From positions 186,001 to 250,000 of the forward strand of contig NZ_JALKAJ010000002.1 of NCBI RefSeq assembly GCF_023015615.1: a stretch of 64,000 bases of DNA. The letters are read 5' to 3'. Below are positions 33,757 to 41,435 of the stretch, piece after piece. Numbering within the stretch: the first letter of the stretch is position 1; each line of letters opens with the position of its first letter. The DNA is from Qipengyuania sp. S6317L1 (lineage in GTDB: Bacteria; Pseudomonadota; Alphaproteobacteria; Sphingomonadales; Sphingomonadaceae). Both the position numbers and the translations under genes were made by a program. The notes under the pieces were generated by a model. That model had not been told where the DNA came from, did not search any database, and worked only from the letters and a program-made list of their open reading frames with translations.

Positions 33757-35355
33757 ATGACAGACACCCGATCACGGCGCCTTGAACTCAGCCGGCGCTT
33801 TGCTCTCAAATCCTTTGGTGCATCGGCGATCACCGGCCTCTCTCTATTGAGTGCCGGCGGCGCGATCGCATCGCCCGTATTCCGCCAATATCCGTTTCAG
33901 CTGGGCATCGCATCAGGGGAGCCGGAGGCAGACGGCTTCGTCATTTGGACAAGGCTCGCCCCGCAGCCCTTCGAGCCTGGTTATGGCATGTTGCCGGCGC
34001 CTGTCGAAGTGCGCTGGGAGGTGGCAAGTGATGAGCGGATGCAAAACAAGGTTGCCGAAGGAACCGCGATTGCCCGCCCCGAGCTTGGCCATGCAGTCCA
34101 CGTCGAGGTCGCAGGACTGGAACCCAATCGCCCTTATTTCTACCGCTTCTATTCCGGTCGCGAGAGAAGCGGCATTGGCCGTGCGAAAACAACCCCTGCC
34201 CTGGGTCAACCGATTGACAAACTTCGGTTCGGCGTGGCTGGCTGCCAGAACTACGAAGAAGGCTTTTACACCGCGCACCGTTATCTAGCAGCGGAAGAGG
34301 CTGACTTCATCTTCTGCTACGGCGATTACATTTATGAATACCGCGGCGACCGGATGCGCGCCCAATGGAACGGCGAAGTCACCGAAAATGTCCGCCCGCA
34401 CTATGGGCAGGAAGTCCAAACTATCGAGGATTACCGCCGCCGGTATGCGCAGTATAAAATGGACCCCGACCTTCAGGCGGCCCACGCCTCTGCGCCGTGG
34501 TTCGTGACGTGGGACGACCATGAGATCGACAACAACTGGGTCAGCGATCTTGATCAGGACGGCACGCCAGCCTCCATTTTTGCGCTTCGACAGCAGATGG
34601 CGATGCAGGCATATTACGAGCATATGCCGCTGCGGGCTTCATCCATGCCGCTGGGCAATCGGATGCAAATTTACCGTCAGCAACGCTTTGGCGATTTGCT
34701 CGATCTGAACCTTCTCGACACGCGCCAATACCGCACCGATCAGCCATGCGATGACCGCTGGGCGCAGATGTGCGATGAAGTAAAGAGCCGCGATGCTCAG
34801 GTTCTCGGCAAAGTTCAGGAGGACTGGCTGTTCGACAAGCTGAAATCCTCCAAAGCGCAGTGGCAGGTGCTTGCTCAGCAAATCATGATGATGGACCTCG
34901 ACCGCCGCATTGGCGAAGGCGAAGGGCGCAATGTCGATAGCTGGGGCGGTTATGAAACGCCGCGCGACCGCGTGCTGGCGCAGGTGCAGGAACTTGGCAA
35001 AGACAGCGTTATCGTGCTGACCGGTGATGAGCACCAGAACTATGCGGGCCAGCTTCATCTTGATGGGCAACGCCCCGGCGCAAGGCCGATTGCGACCGAA
35101 TTCGTAACCACCTCGATCACCTCGGGCGGGGACGGGGTTGACGAGCGATCCGACACCGCCTTGATCCAGAAAGAGAACGACTGCCTGAAATGGCACAATG
35201 CACAGCGCGGGTATTCCATCTGCGAGGTGACGCGTGACCAATGGACGACCGAATACAAGACGATGGACTATGTTTCGCGTCGTGGCGGTTCGATCAGGAC
35301 ACGCAAACGGATGGCAGTGGCGGCCGGTGATCCGGGATCACTTGCCGAGGCGTAA
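33757..35355 (+). CDS. phoD: PhoD-family alkaline phosphatase/phosphodiesterase, Tat-exported
   Basis: 532 residues. A twin-arginine signal (SRRFALKSFG, then a hydrophobic stretch ending near AIAS) sends it folded across the inner membrane. An N-terminal PhoD_N beta domain (about 45-140: FQLGIASGEPEADGFVIWTRL) precedes the metallophosphatase. Metal and active-site motifs are VAGCQNYEEGF, YGDYIYEY, FVTWDDHEIDNNW and VLTGDEHQNYAG. PhoD enzymes hydrolyse phosphomono- and diesters with Ca and Fe. It is flanked by terminators on both sides, so it is monocistronic. I searched upstream for a Pho box (CTGTCAT repeats) and saw no convincing one. Confidence 0.93.
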   Translation: MTDTRSRRLELSRRFALKSFGASAITGLSLLSAGGAIASPVFRQYPFQLGIASGEPEADGFVIWTRLAPQPFEPGYGMLPAPVEVRWEVASDERMQNKVAEGTAIARPELGHAVHVEVAGLEPNRPYFYRFYSGRERSGIGRAKTTPALGQPIDKLRFGVAGCQNYEEGFYTAHRYLAAEEADFIFCYGDYIYEYRGDRMRAQWNGEVTENVRPHYGQEVQTIEDYRRRYAQYKMDPDLQAAHASAPWFVTWDDHEIDNNWVSDLDQDGTPASIFALRQQMAMQAYYEHMPLRASSMPLGNRMQIYRQQRFGDLLDLNLLDTRQYRTDQPCDDRWAQMCDEVKSRDAQVLGKVQEDWLFDKLKSSKAQWQVLAQQIMMMDLDRRIGEGEGRNVDSWGGYETPRDRVLAQVQELGKDSVIVLTGDEHQNYAGQLHLDGQRPGARPIATEFVTTSITSGGDGVDERSDTALIQKENDCLKWHNAQRGYSICEVTRDQWTTEYKTMDYVSRRGGSIRTRKRMAVAAGDPGSLAEA

Positions 35356-35374
35356 GCCAAGTAGCAGAGAAACA

Positions 35375-35412
35375 AAAAGGGGCGGATGGGTTCAACCTGT
35401 CCGCCCCTTTTT
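35375..35412. terminator. Bidirectional terminator between phoD and the BNR-repeat gene
   Basis: GGGGCGGA (35379-35386) pairs perfectly with TCCGCCCC (35400-35407), with AAAAA before and TTTTTT after, so it works for both convergent genes. Confidence 0.92.
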
Positions 35413-35428
35413 TGCGGGTGACCGGCGT

Positions 35429-38400
35429 TTAGCCCGGGTAAACGGGAACCCCGCTCCCCGGCGTATAAGGTGCGCCCATCGCGGCCAGTTCATCTTCCAG
35501 CGCCTCTACGCGAAGTTCGACATCGCGAAGCTGGCCAAGGACCTCTTGGAACTCGGACTTGGCGATTTCGAACGCTGTTTTGTCCGAGCCCGTGACCGGC
35601 GACTGATGGCTCCAGCCCCAGCCACGGATTTGCCCGATCCGCTGGTTGATGGAGAACGGTGCCGGTTCGTCGCGGCCAGCCACCGTGCGGTCGCCAAACA
35701 ACGCCATATCGGCATTGTCGAGCAGGCTTTCGATCTGCTGGATCGAGCTTCGCTGCGCATCGTTTGGCTGAGGCAGGGCCTCAACTGCGACCTTCATCAG
35801 TTCCACCCGGTTGCGAAGCTCTCTTGAGGCCGCGCTTGCGCCGGATACCGCTTTGGACAGTTCGGCGGTTTCGTTTTGGAAAGCGAGTACAGCGGCGCGA
35901 TCGTCTGCGATCTCAGGGCTGTTGTCGAGCTCCTTGACGGTAAAGCTTTGCGGGTTGCCCAGTGGTGTCAAAACCCCGTTCACCCGCTTGCCCATCTGCA
36001 CAGTGTACTCACCCGGAAGCACCAGCGGACCCGTTGGCGCGCTCGAAAAGATGCTGGAGCTGGGCGGAGCGAGGCTCGCAGGGTTCGGCGCAGGATAGCG
36101 CAGGTCCCAAGCGACCCGGTGCAGGCCCTTGGTGTGCGGACCGGTCATGCGGCGCACGATCTGGCCGCTTGCATCAGTGATAGTGAATACGATCGCGGGC
36201 GCATCCTCGCGGTCCTCTGCACGAAGCGCCTCCCATGATGGATACGGCGTATCGCCCCCTTGCTTTTCAATCTCGCGCTCAGCCTGGCGTCGGGCCTGAG
36301 CGCGCGTTTCGAGACCGTCGCGAAGGGTATAGGTGAAAACCGCGCCAAAGGGCGGGTTTTCCGCGTACCAGAAGTTGTCTCCATTGGACGCCTGCGCGCT
36401 GCCATAAGTGCCCCAAAGATCGCCTTCAATATACAACCAGGGATCGCGCACGGGGAACAGCGTTGCCTCGTTCGCAGCAACGCTCGCGGCGTTCGTTCGA
36501 AGCGCCGAATAGTCGTCGAGAATATAGACGCCGCGCCCGAAGGTGCCCACGACCAGGTCGTTTTCACGCCGCTGGATCTCCAGATCGCGCACGTTGATGG
36601 TTGGGAAATTCGCCTTCAGCTGATGCCAACTGCCTCCGCCGTTTTGCGAATAGAACAGGCCAAACTCTGTGCCCACGAACAAGAGATTTGGATCAACATG
36701 ATCTTCGGCGATAGTGTGAGCCGACCCCTTCGAAGGCAGATTGCCCGAGATGGATTGCCACGTGCGGCCACGGTCATTCGTGCGGTAGACGTAAGGCGCA
36801 TCATCGCCGCGCTTATGGTTGTCGAACACGGCATAGGCGACGTCTGGGTTGTGGTTGGAGGAGACGATGTCTTCAACCAGCGTCATATCCGGCACACCGC
36901 GAACGCTTGTCAGCCTGCGCCAGTTCGCGCCGTTGTTTTCAGTGACCGAAATGACCCCGTCATCGGTGCCGACATAGATAAGCCCTTCGACAAGCGGGCT
37001 CTCGCTCAGCGCAATGGCTGCGCCGTAAATCGAGGTGGAATCGTTCTTCGCAATCGCATCCACGCTCCACACACGGCCCATCACCTCCAAGGCGTTGCGG
37101 TCAATCTGGCGGGTGAGATCTGGGCTGATCTTCTCCCACGAATTGCCGCGGTCGTTAGAGGCGAAGAGGTATTCCGCCGCATAGTAAATGCGGTCGGGAT
37201 TGTGCGGACTGATGAGCAGCGGCGTGTTCCAGTTCCATTTGTAAGCGGGTTCGCCAGCTTCGGGTTGCGGGGTGAGGAACACCCGCTCCTGAGTGCGCCG
37301 GTCGTAACGCGCAAGGCCGCCATACTGATACTGCGTATAGACGATATTGGGGTCGCGCGGGTCAATCTGTGGTTTGTAGCCATCCCCGCCCAGCACGATG
37401 TGCCAATCGGAATTGGTTATGCCGTGGACAACGGTGGTGCGCGACGGACCGCACAGCGAGTTGTTGTCCTGCGTCCCCCCGCACACGTTATAGAACGGCG
37501 CGGCATTATCGGGCTGTACGCGATAGAACTGCACAATCGGCAGGTTCTGGAAGTGGCGCCATTTCTGGCCACCATCCCATGTTTCATAAACCCCGCCATC
37601 GCCGCCGATGATCATGTGGCTCGTGTTGTTCTCATCAATCCACAGCGCGTGGTCATCGACGTGGCGGGTCGCATTGCTCATATCCGAGAAGGTCTTTCCT
37701 CCGTCGGTCGAGCGCTTTGAAAACGTATCGAGCGAATAGAGGATATCGGGGTTCTTCGGATCGACCACGATCTCGTTATAATATTGCGGGCTAGTGGTCA
37801 TGTGCGAGGACCGCTTGGTCCAGCTTTGCCCGAAATCGGTAGAGCGATAGACGCCTTTCTCATCGTCCTGCGCTTCGATAATTGCATAAAGGGTGTTTGG
37901 CGCTGATGGCGCCATAGCCAATCCGATGCGGCCCACATCGTCTTTACCGGGCAAGCCCGCCGTCACCTTTTTCCAGCTTTCGCCGCCGTCGCTGGAACGG
38001 TGAATGCCAGAGCCCGGTCCACCATTGATCAGAACCCAAACATGGCGGCGACGCTGATACGACGATGCGGTGATCTTGTCGTAATTGTCGGGGTGAACGA
38101 CGAATTCGTTGATACCGGTGTGCTCGTCGATCTCGAGGATCAGCTCCCAGCTCTCCCCACCATTTTTTGTCTTATAAAGCCCGCGATCTCCGCCTGCCGA
38201 CCACAGCGGGCCTTGTGCTGCGACAAGAACGTGGTCTGCGTCTTCGGGATTGATCCATATCTGCGAGATGTGGCCTGATTCTTTCAGCCCCATGTTGGTC
38301 CACGATTTTCCGCCATCGGTCGATTTGTAAACGCCGTCACCAAAGGCGACCGAACGCTGAGCGTTGTTTTCGCCTGTGCCGACCCAGATGACATTTTCAT

Positions 38401-38719
38401 CTGAAGGGGCAATTTCGACAACACCGATGGAATACGATCCCTCTCGATCGAAAATCGGAGTCCAGGTAGTGCCGGCATCCTTCGTCATCCAGAGGCCACC
38501 CGAAGCGGTGGCGACAATGTAATGGTGCGAGCCGCCTTCAAAGAAGGCAAAGTCCGAAATCCGCCCCGAGACATAGCCCGGCCCGATCAATCGCAAGGGA
38601 AGCGATGAAAGCGCACTTTTTTCATTGTCCTGCGCGCTGGCAGCCGAAGTAAGTCCCATGCCGAATGCAAGGGCGATGAACGCGACAATGCGCGTCGCGG
38701 TTTGGAAGAGTTCTCTCAT
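35429..38719 (-). CDS. Exported sortilin/VPS10-like BNR-repeat beta-propeller protein
   Basis: 1,096 residues. A signal peptide ends near SAASAQ (about residue 30). The next 650 residues are a large propeller with at least nine BNR/Asp-box repeats of the SxDxGxxW type: TKDAGTTW, STDGGKSW, TKNGGESW, SSDGGESW, STDFGQSW, SNDRGNSW, TENNGANW, TNDRGRTW and SQNGGGSW. Each repeat is one blade edge. A C-terminal region (about 760-1096) contains a beta-sandwich with PGEYTVQMG and a helical segment near the end. Proteins of this make-up are annotated as VPS10/sortilin-like or glycosyl hydrolase-like; an enzymatic role is unproven and peptide or glycan binding is equally possible. Probably monocistronic, convergent with phoD. 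Confidence 0.85.
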   Translation of the reverse strand: MRELFQTATRIVAFIALAFGMGLTSAASAQDNEKSALSSLPLRLIGPGYVSGRISDFAFFEGGSHHYIVATASGGLWMTKDAGTTWTPIFDREGSYSIGVVEIAPSDENVIWVGTGENNAQRSVAFGDGVYKSTDGGKSWTNMGLKESGHISQIWINPEDADHVLVAAQGPLWSAGGDRGLYKTKNGGESWELILEIDEHTGINEFVVHPDNYDKITASSYQRRRHVWVLINGGPGSGIHRSSDGGESWKKVTAGLPGKDDVGRIGLAMAPSAPNTLYAIIEAQDDEKGVYRSTDFGQSWTKRSSHMTTSPQYYNEIVVDPKNPDILYSLDTFSKRSTDGGKTFSDMSNATRHVDDHALWIDENNTSHMIIGGDGGVYETWDGGQKWRHFQNLPIVQFYRVQPDNAAPFYNVCGGTQDNNSLCGPSRTTVVHGITNSDWHIVLGGDGYKPQIDPRDPNIVYTQYQYGGLARYDRRTQERVFLTPQPEAGEPAYKWNWNTPLLISPHNPDRIYYAAEYLFASNDRGNSWEKISPDLTRQIDRNALEVMGRVWSVDAIAKNDSTSIYGAAIALSESPLVEGLIYVGTDDGVISVTENNGANWRRLTSVRGVPDMTLVEDIVSSNHNPDVAYAVFDNHKRGDDAPYVYRTNDRGRTWQSISGNLPSKGSAHTIAEDHVDPNLLFVGTEFGLFYSQNGGGSWHQLKANFPTINVRDLEIQRRENDLVVGTFGRGVYILDDYSALRTNAASVAANEATLFPVRDPWLYIEGDLWGTYGSAQASNGDNFWYAENPPFGAVFTYTLRDGLETRAQARRQAEREIEKQGGDTPYPSWEALRAEDREDAPAIVFTITDASGQIVRRMTGPHTKGLHRVAWDLRYPAPNPASLAPPSSSIFSSAPTGPLVLPGEYTVQMGKRVNGVLTPLGNPQSFTVKELDNSPEIADDRAAVLAFQNETAELSKAVSGASAASRELRNRVELMKVAVEALPQPNDAQRSSIQQIESLLDNADMALFGDRTVAGRDEPAPFSINQRIGQIRGWGWSHQSPVTGSDKTAFEIAKSEFQEVLGQLRDVELRVEALEDELAAMGAPYTPGSGVPVYPG

Positions 38720-38960
38720 GGCCTTGTGGCTTCCCCTGTGATGAGCAGCGCCCTCCCCAATTGCGTGACGCGACTCTTGTTGCCCACGACCTTAGCCAAC
38801 TATCGGGACTTCGCACAGATACGAACCATTTGTGGGCGCAATATGTGTGCGCACGGGTTTTCGAATTGGACGCTGTGTGGTTTGCGCATTCCCCGCTTCG
38901 CGCTTGACCATCGCCGCGCGCTGGTCGAACGCGGCACATCGCAAACTGAGAGGCTAAACG

Positions 38961-39590
38961 ATGTCAGACGGCTTGGATGCAAATTACGCAAAGGCTTACG
39001 GCGGATCAGCCGGATTTGGAAAATCGCCTGCGCTCGTGATGATCGACTTTGTCGAAGGCTATTTCGATCCCGAATGCGACCTTTACGCCGATGTCGATGA
39101 TACTCTGGCCTCCGCCCTACGGGTGCGCGAGGCCGCTCATGCAGCGAGCATTCCCGTCATCCTTACCAATGTGGTCTATCATCCAAAAGCGATGAACGGC
39201 GGACGCTTCTACGAAAAGGCGCCGCCTTTGCGCTATTTCCTAGAAGGCAGCCCGATGGGCGCCTGGCCAAAGGGATTGGAGCCCACGGCCGATGAGCTCA
39301 TCATCTCCAAACAATACCCCAGCGCGTTTTTCGGAACCTCGCTTGCCTCAACGCTGACAAGCATGCGCGTCGACAATGTGATCCTTACCGGGCTTACAAC
39401 CAGCGGATGCGTGCGCGCATCGTGCGTCGATTCAATGAGCCACGGTTTCATCACCACCGTAGTGCGCGATGCCTGCGGCGACCGGCACGATGGGCCGCAC
39501 GAGGCCAACCTTTTCGACATGCAGGCAAAATACGCCGACGTCGTCTCTGAAAATGCGGTGGTCGATTACCTTAAATCACTCAAATCCTGA
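38961..39590 (+). CDS. Isochorismatase-family cysteine hydrolase (N-carbamoylsarcosine amidase-like)
   Basis: 209 residues. The catalytic triad can be placed: Asp in LVMIDFVEGY, Lys in ISKQYPSAFFGT and nucleophile Cys in LTGLTTSGCVRASCVDS. ILTNVVYHPKAMNGGRFYEK supplies the usual cis-peptide loop region, and RDACGDRHDGPH continues the family pattern. N-carbamoylsarcosine amidase and maleamate amidase are the closest functional guesses; the substrate is likely an amide. It is transcribed away from the BNR-repeat gene across 241 bases with no other ORF. A short TGAGGT/ACCTCA hairpin (39588-39604) covers its stop codon. Confidence 0.88.
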   Translation: MSDGLDANYAKAYGGSAGFGKSPALVMIDFVEGYFDPECDLYADVDDTLASALRVREAAHAASIPVILTNVVYHPKAMNGGRFYEKAPPLRYFLEGSPMGAWPKGLEPTADELIISKQYPSAFFGTSLASTLTSMRVDNVILTGLTTSGCVRASCVDSMSHGFITTVVRDACGDRHDGPHEANLFDMQAKYADVVSENAVVDYLKSLKS

Positions 39591-39719
39591 GGTCTTTCAC
39601 CTCATGCCCCCGAAACAAGCGAACGCGCGTCACACGAATTTGCAAGTGTTTACGACTGAATCGCGCACAGTTGGGCTATAGGCTCCCACACAGTCTGAGG
39701 GGTTAGTGGGGGCCGCAAA

Positions 39720-39908
39720 ATGCAAAATGGACTAAACGACAAAGCACCCGATCCGGGCATGCTTTATCTTGCAATCGGGATAGGTGTCTTCTCGGTTCTC
39801 GCATCGTTTACACTGGCCATTTATTGTTCGGGTGCTGGCGCTGCCAGCGCGGCCTCCCAACCCCTCGAACCGGTCCTGCAAGCCGATGCACGTGGCGCAG
39901 TAGACTAG
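39720..39908 (+). CDS. Small single-pass membrane protein, unknown function
   Basis: 62 residues. GTGGGGGCCGC lies just before the ATG as a ribosome site. The sequence is a short polar start (MQNGLNDKAPDPG), one hydrophobic helix (MLYLAIGIGVFSVLASFTLAIYC), then an Ala-rich tail with two acidic residues. I do not recognise a family. Support for reality is the ribosome site, the clear helix and the strong terminator 77 bases after the stop. It sits between an isochorismatase-like gene and a response regulator gene. Confidence 0.6.
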   Translation: MQNGLNDKAPDPGMLYLAIGIGVFSVLASFTLAIYCSGAGAASAASQPLEPVLQADARGAVD

Positions 39909-39984
39909 GTCAAACACGCTTTTGGATAAGCGCGCGGTGATGCCCTTTGGGTGCAATGCAAAGAAGTGCTGAACCTCGTGTTTC

Positions 39985-40029
39985 GAGGCGGGTCCCAATC
40001 TAACCCCCCAGGGACCCGCCTCTTTTTTT
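39985..40029 (+). terminator. Strong rho-independent terminator
   Basis: Twelve-base perfect stem: GAGGCGGGTCCC (39985-39996) with GGGACCCGCCTC (40011-40022), 14-base loop, then seven T. It ends the small membrane protein transcript. Confidence 0.95.
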
Positions 40030-40132
40030 CGAATCCTTAGCGACCAAACACTTTCGCAGGGCCATTCGGCGTAAAAAGATGTAATATCTAAGCTATTATT
40101 AAGCGTAGTAGCTGGATTGATTGCCAATCAAA

Positions 40133-40154
40133 TGTAACAGACACGCGTGTTACA
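40133..40154. promoter_or_regulatory. Inverted repeat TGTAACA-N8-TGTTACA, candidate operator
   Basis: Perfect 7-base arms with an 8-base spacer, 25 bases upstream of the OmpR-family regulator start and downstream of an AT-rich promoter-like stretch (40075-40130). The spacer overlaps another palindrome, ACACGCGTGT (40141-40150). Position suggests negative or auto-regulation of the response-regulator operon. Confidence 0.5.
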
Positions 40155-40179
40155 AATTACCTTTTGAGGAGCACACGAG

Positions 40180-40878
40180 ATGCGAATTGCTCTTGCAGAC
40201 GATGATCGCGACATTCGCGAACAGGTCTCTGCCATGGTCCGAAAAGCGGGCCATCAGGTCGATGACTTTACCAATGGTCTCGATGTGCAGAAGGCGCTGC
40301 AGCGCGATACGTACGACGTCGTGCTGCTGGACTGGAATATGCCGGGACGCACCGGTTTCGACGTTCTGCAATGGGCATCTGAAAATCTCGATGCGGCCCC
40401 GCCATTCATCCTTCTGACCAGCCGCCAGGACAAGGGCGACATCGTTGCAGGGTTAGAGGCCGGCGCGGTCGATTACATCATCAAACCCGAAAGCGAAGAG
40501 GTCATCCGGGCCCGGATCGAAGCAGCCGCACGCCGCACCGCTGTCAAAGAGACACGCCAGACGGCTGAATATGGTCCGTTTGTTGTCAACCACAGCTCCC
40601 GCACCATCAGCCGCGATGGCGAAGCGATTTCCTTGACTGCGAAAGAATATGACCTTGCGGTGTTGATGTTCGAGAATATCGACCGGCCATTGTCGCGCGG
40701 CTATCTCTTCAGCCGTGTCTGGGGCGGCAATATCGACGTCGAAACCCGCACAATCGACATGCATATCTCTCGGCTCCGCTCGAAATTGGGGCTGACCCCC
40801 GAATCCGGCCTTGTTATCCGCACGGTTTTTGGCTTTGGTTACCGCATGGATCATTTCGAGGTCGAAACCTTGGCGTGA
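40180..40878 (+). CDS. OmpR/PhoB-family response regulator
   Basis: 232 residues. Receiver: ALADDDRDIRE acidic cluster, phospho-acceptor Asp in VVLLDWNMPGRTGF, LLTSRQDK and Lys in YIIKPESEE. Output: winged helix (about 130-225) with SLTAKEYDLAVLMFENIDRPLSRGYL, VETRTIDMHISRLRSKLG and IRTVFGFGYRMDH, the full Trans_reg_C signature. GAGGAG eight bases upstream marks the start. No kinase gene lies in this operon; the CHASE2 kinase 600 bases away and convergent is a candidate partner. An inverted repeat lies in its promoter. Confidence 0.94.
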   Translation: MRIALADDDRDIREQVSAMVRKAGHQVDDFTNGLDVQKALQRDTYDVVLLDWNMPGRTGFDVLQWASENLDAAPPFILLTSRQDKGDIVAGLEAGAVDYIIKPESEEVIRARIEAAARRTAVKETRQTAEYGPFVVNHSSRTISRDGEAISLTAKEYDLAVLMFENIDRPLSRGYLFSRVWGGNIDVETRTIDMHISRLRSKLGLTPESGLVIRTVFGFGYRMDHFEVETLA

Positions 40879-40904
40879 TCGCACGTAAATGCGGGGTTAT
40901 CACG

Positions 40905-41429
40905 ATGTACAGTCCGAAACCTTGGAGCGCTGCCAATGGGCTCGCGCTCGCTTTGGCATGCGGGGCACTTACCGCTTGCGCCGTCTCTACGCCTGCTACC
41001 GTCACGTCGGCACAGCAGGCGACAAACCCCGTTACAAACCTTGCCTTCGTTAGCCAGGAGGCGGAGGAGATTGGTATTCGCGCCCGGTTCAAATCTGCGC
41101 TCAGCGAGGCTTTGTCAGCGCAGGGCGTCGGGATAAGCGCGGATGCGGATTATCTTGCCGATTTCACCGTATCCCAGCGTCCCGGCGATTATGCCTTGCA
41201 AGAAGTCACCAGCGATGATGCCAATGCATCGCCGCCCGCCAGCGACTACGAGCCGCGCTGGTTTCACAAATGCAAGCCTGCCCGCGTAAACGCGAGCCTC
41301 GTGATCTATGCCAAAACTAGCGGTGCGCTCCATTCCAAAGCGCAAGGCGAGTTTCTAGCCTGTCCCGGTGACACATCGCAGCTTGACGAGCTTGCCAACC
41401 AGTTGGCCGCCCGCGCGCTCCAAAATTAA
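40905..41429 (+). CDS. Putative lipoprotein, unknown function
   Basis: About 174 residues. After MYSPKPWSAANG a hydrophobic stretch ends in LTAC, a good lipobox. The mature part (TNLAFVSQEAEEIGIRARF, ADYLADFTVSQRPG) is alpha/beta and contains two Cys (FHKCKP, FLACPG) that could pair. It resembles small DUF4136-like outer-membrane lipoproteins, though I am not certain of the family. I prefer ATG 40905 with GCGGGG eight bases upstream over a GTG at 40875 that would overlap the regulator stop but give a poor signal. Operon with the upstream response regulator; six bases from the convergent CHASE2 kinase. Confidence 0.75.
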   Translation: MYSPKPWSAANGLALALACGALTACAVSTPATVTSAQQATNPVTNLAFVSQEAEEIGIRARFKSALSEALSAQGVGISADADYLADFTVSQRPGDYALQEVTSDDANASPPASDYEPRWFHKCKPARVNASLVIYAKTSGALHSKAQGEFLACPGDTSQLDELANQLAARALQN

Positions 41430-41435
41430 CGGCGA

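Noticed and set aside
36260..37720. 486-codon open frame on the plus strand inside the BNR-repeat gene
   Set aside because: It is antisense to a well-supported protein with nine Asp-box repeats and its translation shows no recognisable motif or domain; GC-rich codon usage leaves antisense frames open.
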